From positions 1-29,743 of the forward strand of contig CAYOHY010000024.1 of NCBI GenBank assembly GCA_964403885.1: DNA of 29,743 nucleotides, read 5' to 3'. A model generated the notes under the pieces. The model was given only the letters and a program-made list of their open reading frames with translations, did no database searches and was not told where the DNA came from. The position numbers were made by a program, and so were the translations under genes. This document shows positions 6,940 through 14,511 of the stretch, piece by piece. The first letter of the stretch is position 1. Every line of letters starts with the position of its first letter. The stretch comes from CAYOHY01 sp964403885 (GTDB lineage: Bacteria; Actinomycetota; Coriobacteriia; Anaerosomatales; PHET01).

Positions 6940-7758
6940 ATGGAGGCAGGCAGGACCAAGACGGTGCTCGTCACCGGTGCCACGAGCGGCATCGGGCTTG
7001 AGACCGCGCGCCAGCTGGCCTCCCTGGGGATGCACGTGCTTGTCCACGGCAGGTCCGCCGAGAAGGCACACGCCGCCACCGCCGACGTGGCAACCCACGG
7101 TACCGCCACCGCCGTCTGGGCCGACTTCGCCCGCCTGGACGACGTCCGATCGCTCGCTGATCAGGTGCTCGACGCCACCGACACGCTCGACGTGCTCGTG
7201 AACAACGCCGGCGTCTACATGCGGGAGTTCGCGCTCACGCCCGACGGCCACGAGGCCACCTTCCAGGTGAACCACCTGAGCCCGTTCCTGCTCACGAATC
7301 TGGTGCTGCCCGCGATCTGCGACTCGCCCGCAGGCAGGGTGGTGACGCTCTCCTCGGTGGCGCACTTTCGAGGAGCCGTGGACTTCGACGACCTCGACCA
7401 TCGCGCGGGCTACGACGCGTACGGCGCCTACGCGGCAAGCAAGCTCGAGAACGTCCTATTCGCCTTCGAGCTGGCCCGACGCCTACAGTGCGAGGCCGTC
7501 ACCTCGAACGTCGCACACCCCGGCGTAGTGGCCACCAAGCTGCTCGCCGCCGGGTTCCCGACCGCCACAGGGGTCTCAACCGCCCACGGGGCGGCAACGC
7601 CGGTGTTCCTCTCGGCGTCTCCCGAGGTCGAGGGCGTCACGGGCGCCTACTTCGTCGACCGGCGCCGGGCTCATGCCTCACCGGCCGCGCAGGACGCTGA
7701 TGTGGCGCGGCGCCTGTGGGAGGTCAGCTGCTCGCTTGTGGGGCTGGATCCGTCCTAG
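6940..7758 (+). CDS. Short-chain dehydrogenase/reductase
   Basis: This is a 272-residue classical-type SDR, most like the retinol-dehydrogenase/WW-domain-oxidoreductase branch of bacterial SDRs. Motifs seen are the nucleotide-binding TGATSGIG (about 12-19), NNAGV (about 88-92), the catalytic Ser in VVTLSSVAH, and YAASKLEN, which supplies the Tyr and Lys. HPGVVATKL follows. An Arg in HGRS after the second strand suggests NADP(H). ATG 6940 has a GGAGGGAG just upstream; the longer frame back to 6745 lies over the divergent gene and was rejected. Its stop overlaps that of the convergent NmrA-like gene by four bases. Substrate unknown. Confidence 0.88.
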   Translation: MEAGRTKTVLVTGATSGIGLETARQLASLGMHVLVHGRSAEKAHAATADVATHGTATAVWADFARLDDVRSLADQVLDATDTLDVLVNNAGVYMREFALTPDGHEATFQVNHLSPFLLTNLVLPAICDSPAGRVVTLSSVAHFRGAVDFDDLDHRAGYDAYGAYAASKLENVLFAFELARRLQCEAVTSNVAHPGVVATKLLAAGFPTATGVSTAHGAATPVFLSASPEVEGVTGAYFVDRRRAHASPAAQDADVARRLWEVSCSLVGLDPS

Positions 7759-8381
7759 CCCGTGACGAGGATCGTCTTGCGCGAGAATGCGTTGGTCTCG
7801 GCGGCCTTGAGCAGGACGGCGGCCACGTCGGCACGCGAGATACGCCCCGCCTTGGGCAGCAGCGAGCCGTCGAGAGAGAGTCGGTACTGACCGGTCTGCT
7901 CGCCGTCGCTCAGGCCCGAGGGGCGCACGATCGTCCAGTCCATCCCCGACGCCGCGATCCGCTGCTCCATGCGCTCCAGGTCGTCGTAGACAGGCGCGAG
8001 CACGGTGGCGATCATCGCGCGAAATCCCAACGACAGCTTGGGGTCCGTACGCGCGAACACGCCGCCGGCGCTCACCGCCACGAGCTTCGAGACCCCGTGC
8101 ACCGCCATCGCATGCATCACGTTCGCGATGCCCTCCGAGTACACCCGGACTTCGCGCCCGTTGCCCGACCCGATCGCCGAGACCACCGCGTCCATCCCGT
8201 CCATCGCCGCATCCACGTCGTCGAACGACGTCACGTCACCCGAGAAGATCTCGAGCCGAGGATGCGTGATGCCGGGCTGGGTCGCGCGCACGAACGCGCG
8301 CACGTTGTGACCGTGCCCCAACGCCTGGGTCACGACCTCTCTACCGGTACGCCCTCCGGCGCCGATGACGAGCAGATTCAT
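7755..8381 (-). CDS. NAD(P)-binding NmrA/SDR_a5-like protein
   Basis: The 208-residue protein has an atypical SDR Rossmann fold: NLLVIGAGGRTGREVV binds the nucleotide at the very N-terminus, then RAFVRA, DVTSFDDVDAAMDGMDAVVSAIGS, and SKLVAVSAGG. The late SGMDWTIVRPSGLSDG is typical of NAD(P)H-binding NmrA-like proteins (the biliverdin-reductase-B-like group). The active-site Tyr-Lys pair of classical SDRs is absent, so it may be a redox sensor or flavin reductase rather than a dehydrogenase. I start at ATG 8381, which has AAGGA upstream, and not in the upstream neighbour, which ends at 8407. It is convergent with the SDR at 6940. Confidence 0.85.
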   Translation of the reverse strand: MNLLVIGAGGRTGREVVTQALGHGHNVRAFVRATQPGITHPRLEIFSGDVTSFDDVDAAMDGMDAVVSAIGSGNGREVRVYSEGIANVMHAMAVHGVSKLVAVSAGGVFARTDPKLSLGFRAMIATVLAPVYDDLERMEQRIAASGMDWTIVRPSGLSDGEQTGQYRLSLDGSLLPKAGRISRADVAAVLLKAAETNAFSRKTILVTG

Positions 8382-8406
8382 GCGGTAGGTCCTTTGTGGG
8401 TCGTGA

Positions 8407-9228
8407 CTAACGCGCGATGCTGACGCGCGTACTGACAAGGCGGCCGTCCACGGCGATGGGCCGATCAGGCGAGCCGTAGGTGTTGTCGTAGAGGTACTCG
8501 TAGCTGAGCGGCACGCCGCGGTCCGTCACAAGCGTCACGAACAGCTCCGGCGTGAGCTTGAACGGCTCGAGCGCCACCTCGACGTTACGTCGCTCTCCGG
8601 CATCGACGTGCTGCAGCCCCACGCGCGCGCTGGGCTTGCCGTCCTCGGCGAGGAAGACCGCGATCCAGGTGGGCTCGGGGGTGACCACCCGGTCGATCAT
8701 GATCGACTGCTTCGCTCCCGGCTGGTCCTTGACCTCCACGCTCGCCGCCTCGACATCGATGGTGGGCGCGTCTCGCAAGGTCACTGAGGTCTCGACCGGA
8801 CGCTCGTCAACGAACAGCGGCCTATCGGGGCTGCCCGTCACGTCCATCGGGTCAACGTCGAACTTCCCCGCCTCGCCGCGGTCCGCGAACAGCGTGACCG
8901 TGACGTCGGCCGAGGCAAGATGCTTGAGCGGAATCTCGAGATCGCGGCTCTCGCCGGCCTTGACCGCCAGCAGGCCCGAGCGCACCACGCCGCCCAGCCG
9001 CGGGTCGGAAGACGTGACCACGAGCCAGCTGTCCACCGGCGTCTTGACCCGGTCCACACGCAGGGCCTCAGCGCCGATCTGGCGCTTCGGGACCTCAAGC
9101 TCGGTGCGCTCGGACCCCGCGACATAGCCCCACACGCCGGTGGGTGCTGATGCCTGTGCCTGAGAACCCACGCACCCGGTGAGAGTGAGCGCGATGACCG
9201 TGCAACAGATTGCGAGCAGTGGGCGCAT
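8407..9228 (-). CDS. Lipoprotein with two tandem beta domains (DUF7282-like)
   Basis: The product is 273 residues. A lipoprotein signal ends in LTGC (Cys 19), followed by a short linker with GVWGYVAG. Two similar domains follow (about 40-155 and 160-273). Each runs: hydrophobic strand, W[LI].V, a Gly-rich turn, VG...V.AGE.R..E..L, a strand with VTL..DRG, and a closing SPDRP..VD. This resembles the DUF7282 domain of archaeal and bacterial surface proteins; that name is from memory. It is a paralogue of the lipoprotein at 9825-10655, which has the same GYVA segment after the Cys. ATG 9228 has GAGGGG upstream. A long untranslated region, possibly structured, lies upstream. Probably a surface protein; ligand unknown. 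Confidence 0.8.
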   Translation of the reverse strand: MRPLLAICCTVIALTLTGCVGSQAQASAPTGVWGYVAGSERTELEVPKRQIGAEALRVDRVKTPVDSWLVVTSSDPRLGGVVRSGLLAVKAGESRDLEIPLKHLASADVTVTLFADRGEAGKFDVDPMDVTGSPDRPLFVDERPVETSVTLRDAPTIDVEAASVEVKDQPGAKQSIMIDRVVTPEPTWIAVFLAEDGKPSARVGLQHVDAGERRNVEVALEPFKLTPELFVTLVTDRGVPLSYEYLYDNTYGSPDRPIAVDGRLVSTRVSIAR

Positions 9229-9539
9229 GCAGTCCCCTCTTCATGTTCGTGCAGGTTTCAACAATATCCCCTTGCGCCTCTTCTCGCACGCACCGAGGCC
9301 GCCTCGCGATGAGACGGCCTCGGCTGAGCGAAGTATCTGTATGTCACGCCCTACTCGGCGCCTCTAGCAACCCGGTGGACCCACCTTCATCGGAACCCTC
9401 TCCTCAGGTCGATCTTTCGCGGGACCTTTCTGACACTTAATTCTTACCCATCTACTCGCGATTAACGCGCCCATCCCACCCAAGAAAGAAGGGCCGGCTT
9501 CCGAGGAAACCGACCCTTCGTCGTGCCTATCGTTTCGAG
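9229..9539 (-). other. 311-base gene-free region, possible structured leader
   Basis: No credible frame is present. On the minus strand, reading towards the lipoprotein at 9228, it holds the terminator of the 9540 gene (9481-9516) and an AT-rich promoter-like stretch around 9436-9455. Small inverted repeats follow: AGGTC/GACCT near 9407-9429 and GGTGG/CCACC near 9374-9385. A strong 9-bp stem lies at 9293-9301 with 9315-9323. Several stems in a row ahead of one gene suggest a structured 5' leader. I could not match it to any known riboswitch consensus. Confidence 0.4.
9481..9516 (-). terminator. Intrinsic terminator after the His/Met peptide gene
   Basis: On the minus strand 9516-9491 forms an imperfect GGGTCGG...CCGGCCC hairpin (two mismatches). 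It is followed by TTCTTTCTTG, a T-rich run. It lies 24 bases past the stop at 9540, so it should end the transcript before the lipoprotein gene at 9228. Confidence 0.65.
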
Positions 9540-9746
9540 CTACATCCCGGTCCAGCCGGAGAACCCTTGGTGCTCAACTCCGGGATTCATCGTCCCGGTG
9601 AAGCCCTGCATCTCCTGAGCGTGCTGGGCGTGATGCTGACCAAACTCCGCCCCTGCTCCACCGGATCCGTTCACCGCGAACGCAGGTGCCGCGAGAGCGA
9701 GTCCGAGAACAAGCGCCAGAGCGAAGACTGTGATTCTACGTGACAT
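9540..9746 (-). CDS. Small secreted His/Met-containing peptide
   Basis: This 68-residue precursor has a clear signal peptide: SRR start, long Ala/Leu core, AFA cleavage at about residue 24. The mature peptide has about 44 residues and no Cys. It has a QHHAQHAQEM stretch and two copies of QGF[TS]G, each followed by a Met near the end. His and Met side by side are usual ligands for extracytoplasmic copper, and the gene sits next to a CopA-like transporter gene, so copper binding is plausible; this is inference. ATG 9746 has GGAG five bases upstream; the longer start at 9764 does not. It has its own terminator at 9481-9516 and could also be cotranscribed from 10655. Confidence 0.7.
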   Translation of the reverse strand: MSRRITVFALALVLGLALAAPAFAVNGSGGAGAEFGQHHAQHAQEMQGFTGTMNPGVEHQGFSGWTGM

Positions 9747-9824
9747 GTCATCTCCATCCATCAACAGGAACTCTCTTGAGTGCTCCTATGGTAATTGTTC
9801 CCATTTCCGGCGGTTCTAAACGAG

Positions 9825-10655
9825 CTACTTGACCTTGACCGCCGTCGCGACCTCGTTGCCGTCCACGAAGAACGGCTGATCGGCGCTGTTGATCTTGTTC
9901 ATCATGTCGAAGTCGAAGATGTCGGGAGTGCCCGCATCGGCGTGCACCGCGACGAATACCTTGTCGGTCAGCGCAAGCGGGTAGAGATCCACGGCGACGT
10001 TCTTGGTCTCGCCTGCGGGGATGTGCAGCAGGCCCACACGCTGACCGGGGGCGCCGTTGTCGTCCAAGTGAACGACGATCCACGCAGCGGTGGGCGCCGC
10101 GGCGCGGTCGATCATGAGCGTCTTGGTCGCGCCCGGCTGATCGGTGACCTCGATGGCGGCGGTGCCGGCCTCGGCGGGAATGCCGAACTCACGCACCGTG
10201 ACCACCTTCGCGAGCTCCTTGGAGTCGACGAAGTACGGACGGTCCGGGCTCATCTCCTTGTTCATCATGTCGAAGTCGAACTTGTTGGTGGTGCCGCGGT
10301 CAGCGTGGACCGCGACGATGACGTCGGGCGTGGTGAGGTCCTTGAGCGCGACCTTCACGTCGGTGCTCTCGCCCTTCTTGATGTGCTTCAGGCCCACGCG
10401 CATGCCGGGCTTGCCGTTGTTGTTCGCATGCACCACGAGCCACGCGTCGCCGGGGGCCAGAACGCGCTTGACCACGAGCTCGTCAACGCCGTCTTGCTTG
10501 GGCGAGACCTCGATCTGCGCCTTGTCCGCGGCCGCGACATATCCCCAGACCTTGGGGTCCTTCTTCTCGGCGGTCTGTGAAGAGGTGCAGCCTGCGCCCA
10601 CGAGGGTAGCGGCGGCCAATGCGAGCGCGATGCTCGCGCGAGTGACGGTCTTCAT
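9825..10655 (-). CDS. Lipoprotein with two tandem beta domains (DUF7282-like)
   Basis: The 276-residue lipoprotein has a signal ending in VGAGC (Cys 23), then a Lys-rich linker and WGYVA. Two domains follow (about 45-160 and 168-276). Both carry the same landmarks: W[LI]VVH, G...G.RVGL.HI..GE, VAVHAD.GT, FDFDMMNK and a closing [PQ].FVD. The duplication is recent enough that 23 bases coding for the FDFDMMNK region are identical at 9895-9917 and 10258-10280. ATG 10655 has AAGGA upstream; the longer frame to 10784 runs into the CopA gene. It starts 26 bases after the CopA stop and is likely cotranscribed with it. The many Met, Asp and His residues could bind metal, but no defined site is visible. 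Confidence 0.82.
   Translation of the reverse strand: MKTVTRASIALALAAATLVGAGCTSSQTAEKKDPKVWGYVAAADKAQIEVSPKQDGVDELVVKRVLAPGDAWLVVHANNNGKPGMRVGLKHIKKGESTDVKVALKDLTTPDVIVAVHADRGTTNKFDFDMMNKEMSPDRPYFVDSKELAKVVTVREFGIPAEAGTAAIEVTDQPGATKTLMIDRAAAPTAAWIVVHLDDNGAPGQRVGLLHIPAGETKNVAVDLYPLALTDKVFVAVHADAGTPDIFDFDMMNKINSADQPFFVDGNEVATAVKVK
9895..9917. repeat. 23-bp repeat inside the lipoprotein gene (partner 10258-10280)
   Basis: It is identical to 10258-10280 in the same orientation and encodes the shared FDFDMMN segment of the two domains. Spacing is 363 bases, one domain length. Confidence 0.85.
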
Positions 10656-10681
10656 CGGTAGGTGTCCTTTCGGGTTGCGGC

Positions 10682-13600
10682 TTAGGCCTTGGCCTTGGCA
10701 AGCGACGGCTTGAACCGGCGCAGGAGAAGCGAGTTGGTCACGACAGAGACGCTGGAGAACGCCATCGCGGCGCCGGCCAGCCACGGGGCGCCCGAGAGCA
10801 GGCCCACGGCAGCGACCGGGATGAGCAGCGTGTTGTAGCCCAGCGCCCAGCCAAAGTTCTGGCGGATCTTGCGCATGGTGGCGCGGGAGAGCTCGATGGC
10901 GCTCACCACGTCACGCAGGTCGTTCTTGATGAGCACGATGCCGCCGGTCTCGACGGCCACGTCGGTGCCGGCACCCATCGCGATACCCACGTCGGCCTGA
11001 GCCAGAGCGGGGGTGTCGTTGATGCCGTCGCCCACCATGGCCACGACCTTGCCGGCCTCCTGGAGCTTGGCGACCTCTTGGGCCTTGTGCTCCGGGAGCA
11101 CGTCGGCGAGCACGTGCGCGCTGTCCATGCCGGCCAGGCGAGCGATCGCCTCGGCGGTGCGGCGGTTGTCACCGGTGATCATGAACGTCTCGACGCCCAT
11201 CTCGGTGAGTCGGCGAAGTGCCTCTGCCGAGTTCTCCTTCAGGGTGTCGGCCACCGCGATGATGCCCGCGAGCTTGGCGCCGTTCACGCCCACGAGCATG
11301 ACGGTCTTGCCCTCGTCCTCGAGGGTGGCGATGCGCTCCTCGAACGCCGAGATGTCGATGTTCTCGCGAGCCATGAGCTTGCGGTTACCAAACGCGACGC
11401 GCATGCCCATGGTCGTGCCCTCGACGCCATGGCCCGGGATCGCCGAGAAGCCCTCGACGTCGGGCAGGTCGATGCCGTCCTCCTTCGCGCGGGCCAAGAT
11501 CGCCTCGGCGAGAGGGTGCTCGCTGCCACGCTCGAGCGCGGCGGCCAGCGTGAACATGCGGGTCACGTCGTGACCCTCGGCGAGCTCGATGTCGGTGACG
11601 ACGGGCTTGCCGTGCGTGAGCGTGCCGGTCTTGTCGAAGACCACGGCGGAGAGCTTGTAGGCGGTCTCGAGAGCGTCGCCGCTCTTGATGAGGATGCCGT
11701 TCTCGGCGCCTCGGCCGGTGCCCACCATGATGGCGGTGGGGGTGGCCAGACCAAGGGCGCACGGGCAGGCGATGACCACGACGGCGATGCCGGCAAGGAG
11801 CGCGGCGATCCACCAGCCGTTGGTCGCGGCCGACATCAGGATGGGCTCGAGCACCAGACCCGCAGCCAGCGGATCGGGGCTCGCACCAAAGATGGCCGGG
11901 CCGGCGAACGCCCAGAACAGGAACGTCGCAAGAGAAGCGAGGATGACGATGGGCACGAACACCGCCGAGATGCGGTCGGCGAAACGCTGGACCGGGGCCT
12001 TGGAGCCCTGGGCGTCCTCGACCAGGCGGATGATCTGAGCGAGCGCTGTGTCCGAGCCCACCTTGGTAGCCCGGAAGCGGAAGCTGCCAAGCTTGTTGAT
12101 GGTGGCACCGATGACGGAGTCGCCGGGGTTCTTCTCGACCGGGATGGACTCGCCGGTGAGCATGGCCTCGTCAACCGATGACGAGCCCTCGACCACCACG
12201 CCGTCGACCGGGATCTTGTCGCCGGGGCGCACCACGACGAGGTCACCCACCACGACCTGCTCGACGGGGATGTCGATCTCCTCGCCGCCGCGCACCACGC
12301 GCGCGGTCTTGGCGGCCAGGCCCATGAGCTTCTTGATGGCGTCGCTCGTCTTGCCCTTCGCGCGGGCTTCGAGCAGCTTGCCCATCAGCACGAACATGAT
12401 CAGCAGCGCCGAGGTCTCGTAGAAGACCGGCTCCATCGACAGCGCGGGGATGAACGTCGCGGCCATGCTGTAGAAGAACGCCGCCGAGGTACCGATGGCG
12501 ATGAGCGTGTCCATGTTGCCGGTGCGCTGCTTGAGAGCGCCCCATGCACCACGGTAGAACCGCGCGCCCGCGATGAACTGCACCGGGGCCGAGAGCGCGA
12601 ACATCATGTACTTGCCGACCATCATCGGCGCCCACGCACCGCCAAAGGTGTTGGCGAGCCACTCGGACACGGCGAGCGGGATGGTGTCCATGAACGGCGG
12701 GACCATCGCGATGATGAACAGCGGGATCGACATGATCACCGTGAAGATGAACATGTTGCGCTCGCTGCGGTATGCGGCGGCCTGGCGGGCGGCCTGCGTG
12801 TCAGCGGCGCTGGTATCGCCGGGGGCGGCCTCCACCTTCACGTAGGCCGAGTAGCCGGCCTTCTTGACGGCGTTGATGAGGTCGTCAACGCCCACCACGG
12901 ACGGATCGAACTCGACCGTGGCGGTCTCGGTGGCGAGGTTGACGTTCGCGGCCTTCACGCCGTCGACCTTCTCGAGCACCTTCTGGATCAGTGCTTGGCA
13001 CGACGCGCACGTCATGCCGCCGATGTCGAAGCTGACCTTGCCGGCCGTCGAGGCGGGGGCTGCGGCAGCGAGCGGCTCGGCGGTGTAGCCCAGGCTCGCG
13101 ACCTTCGCCGAGATGCCCTCGGCGTCGATGACCGAGGGGTCATAGGTGGCAACGAGGCGCTCCATGGCGAGGTTCACGTTCGCCTTCACGATGCCCGGCG
13201 TCTTGCCAAGCACCTTCTCGATGAGCGCCGAGCAGCTCGCGCACGTCATGCCGGTGACCACGAAGGTGGTCTCGGCGGTGACGGCGGGGGCAGGTGCGGG
13301 CTCAGGGGTCACGATCTCGGCCACGGGCTCATCGGCGATGGCCACGACCGGGCACGAACCCTCGGCGCCGGTGGTCGCGCACAGCTCGGCCGTCTCGGCG
13401 AGCAGTGACTCCTCGGCGGCCACGGGAACCTCGACGGTGCCATCGGCTTCGACCACGAACGGCTCGCCGGGGCGAAAACCCGACTCGACCACGGCGCCCA
13501 CTACCGCATCGAGGTCGAGCTCACGCTCGGCGACGATGGTGAGCAGGCCTTCGGTGGCGTTCGCGGTCACGGCGGTCACGCCGTCGAACTCGCGCAGCTT

Positions 13601-13684
13601 GGTTGAGAGCAGCGTCTCGCAGGCGTGGCAGCGCATGCCGTCCACCCTGAGTCTGATCACGCTGCTGGTCTGGTTAGCAGGCAC
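10682..13684 (-). CDS. copA: Copper-translocating P1B-type ATPase with three HMA domains
   Basis: The 1000-residue membrane pump, driven by ATP, most likely exports Cu(I). Three N-terminal heavy-metal (HMA) domains carry CHAC (19-22), CASC (148-151) and CASC (226-229). An acidic/Ala-rich linker of about 60 residues with two further Cys separates the first from the second. The core follows: TGES actuator loop, CPC in helix 6 (near 640), DKTGTLT phosphorylation site (near 688), the HP dipeptide in GSEHPLAEA, and MVGDGINDTPALAQADVG (near 885). GYNTLL and AMAFSSVSV in the last two helices are the TM7/TM8 signatures of the copper (P1B-1) group. GTG 13684 follows GGAGGAG by six bases and overlaps the upstream gene by 11 bases. 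Length exceeds the usual 700-850 because of the extra HMA domain and linker. Confidence 0.95.
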   Translation of the reverse strand: MPANQTSSVIRLRVDGMRCHACETLLSTKLREFDGVTAVTANATEGLLTIVAERELDLDAVVGAVVESGFRPGEPFVVEADGTVEVPVAAEESLLAETAELCATTGAEGSCPVVAIADEPVAEIVTPEPAPAPAVTAETTFVVTGMTCASCSALIEKVLGKTPGIVKANVNLAMERLVATYDPSVIDAEGISAKVASLGYTAEPLAAAAPASTAGKVSFDIGGMTCASCQALIQKVLEKVDGVKAANVNLATETATVEFDPSVVGVDDLINAVKKAGYSAYVKVEAAPGDTSAADTQAARQAAAYRSERNMFIFTVIMSIPLFIIAMVPPFMDTIPLAVSEWLANTFGGAWAPMMVGKYMMFALSAPVQFIAGARFYRGAWGALKQRTGNMDTLIAIGTSAAFFYSMAATFIPALSMEPVFYETSALLIMFVLMGKLLEARAKGKTSDAIKKLMGLAAKTARVVRGGEEIDIPVEQVVVGDLVVVRPGDKIPVDGVVVEGSSSVDEAMLTGESIPVEKNPGDSVIGATINKLGSFRFRATKVGSDTALAQIIRLVEDAQGSKAPVQRFADRISAVFVPIVILASLATFLFWAFAGPAIFGASPDPLAAGLVLEPILMSAATNGWWIAALLAGIAVVVIACPCALGLATPTAIMVGTGRGAENGILIKSGDALETAYKLSAVVFDKTGTLTHGKPVVTDIELAEGHDVTRMFTLAAALERGSEHPLAEAILARAKEDGIDLPDVEGFSAIPGHGVEGTTMGMRVAFGNRKLMARENIDISAFEERIATLEDEGKTVMLVGVNGAKLAGIIAVADTLKENSAEALRRLTEMGVETFMITGDNRRTAEAIARLAGMDSAHVLADVLPEHKAQEVAKLQEAGKVVAMVGDGINDTPALAQADVGIAMGAGTDVAVETGGIVLIKNDLRDVVSAIELSRATMRKIRQNFGWALGYNTLLIPVAAVGLLSGAPWLAGAAMAFSSVSVVTNSLLLRRFKPSLAKAKA

Positions 13685-13946
13685 TGTTGTCTCCTCCGAA
13701 CTCCACGCCCACTTCGCGAGTGCTCGCGGGGAACAGCCCCGACGTCACGAGCACGCGCACGAGCGTGGCGTCGTCGACGTGGGTCTCGTCGAGGTAGGCG
13801 GTCAAGGTGCGGGTATCGGGGTCGATGTGGAACGACACGACCCCTTCTGTGTTCTCAAGAAGGTGCGCGAGCAGACGCTCCTTGCTCCGACAAGCGGAGG
13901 GCGCGAGCTCCACGTGCACCACTCGTCCCGGGAATAGTTCAGCCAT
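13674..13946 (-). CDS. Degenerate HMA-like protein lacking CxxC
   Basis: The product has 90 residues from ATG 13946, with GAGGAA seven bases upstream. It shows the beta-alpha-beta-beta-alpha-beta order of an HMA domain. The first strand VVHVELAPS leads to SACRSKERLLAHLLENTEGVVSF, then strands FHIDPDTRTLTAYLD, helix DDATLVRVLVTSGLF and a final strand. The metal loop keeps one Cys (19) where CxxC is expected, and a second Cys is the very last residue (90). It could bind copper with one or two Cys across a dimer, or have lost binding and act as a partner for the ATPase. It overlaps the CopA start by 11 bases, so the two are translationally coupled. The HMA assignment is by pattern only. Confidence 0.65.
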   Translation of the reverse strand: MAELFPGRVVHVELAPSACRSKERLLAHLLENTEGVVSFHIDPDTRTLTAYLDETHVDDATLVRVLVTSGLFPASTREVGVEFGGDNSAC

Positions 13947-13957
13947 GGTGGTTTCCT

Positions 13958-14488
13958 CTACTCCACGACGATCTTGCCGGACACCATCTGCATGCCGCAC
14001 GTGAACTGGTACTCACCGGCGTCGAGCCCATCGAGCTTGACGGTCTTGGGGCCGGTGGTGAGGTCCTCGAAGAAGCCGAGCTGGTTGCTCGTGACCTGAC
14101 CGGTGCAGCCGGACGACTCGCCAAAGGTGATCTCGGCGGGAACGCCGGCCTTGAGCTTGATCACGTTGGGCGCGTAGTAGCCCTGTGACAGGTCGACGCT
14201 GATCTTCTGCACGTTGCCTTCGAGCTTTGCCGTGCCCTCGACGGGGTCACCGGTCACGCCGTTGGCGGTAGGAGCGGTGGAACCGCAGCATGCGCAGCCG
14301 GAACCGCCCGCAGCAGCCGACTGACCGGCGGGCGCAGCCCCCTGAGGAGCCAGCGCGGCGTTGGCGGAGCTTCCCGCGGTGCGGGCCTGGGCGAACTGGT
14401 AAGCGCCAAAGAACGCGGCCGCGACCAGTACGGCGAGAATCACGTAGCGAGCGTTGCCGCCGCTGTTCTTGGTGTTGGTGGTAGTCAT
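13958..14488 (-). CDS. Membrane-anchored cupredoxin-like protein with CxCC linker
   Basis: The 176-residue protein has one N-terminal helix (about 15-33) and an Ala/Gly/Pro linker with Cys 65, 67 and 68. An extracytoplasmic cupredoxin domain follows (about 85-176). The domain has YYAPNVIKLKAGVPAEITF, then SSGCTGQV (Cys 128) and EYQFTCGMQMVSG (Cys 164, Met 166, Met 168). Classical blue copper sites use two His, one Cys and one Met. Here the first His position appears to be Cys, so a Cu(I)-type Cys/Met site is likely. The domain is closely related to the one in the 14512-15858 protein. ATG 14488 follows AAGGAG. It lies 11 bases before the degenerate HMA gene and 23 after the SafE-cupredoxin gene. 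Confidence 0.85.
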   Translation of the reverse strand: MTTTNTKNSGGNARYVILAVLVAAAFFGAYQFAQARTAGSSANAALAPQGAAPAGQSAAAGGSGCACCGSTAPTANGVTGDPVEGTAKLEGNVQKISVDLSQGYYAPNVIKLKAGVPAEITFGESSGCTGQVTSNQLGFFEDLTTGPKTVKLDGLDAGEYQFTCGMQMVSGKIVVE

Positions 14489-14511
14489 CTTGTGTCTCCT
14501 TGTTTCGAGTA

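Noticed and set aside
9293..9440. Riboswitch of a known class in the lipoprotein leader
   Set aside because: GGGTTCCG and GGTGGGTCC recall ykkC or GEMM fragments, but the diagnostic cores of those classes are missing, so only an unnamed leader is reported.
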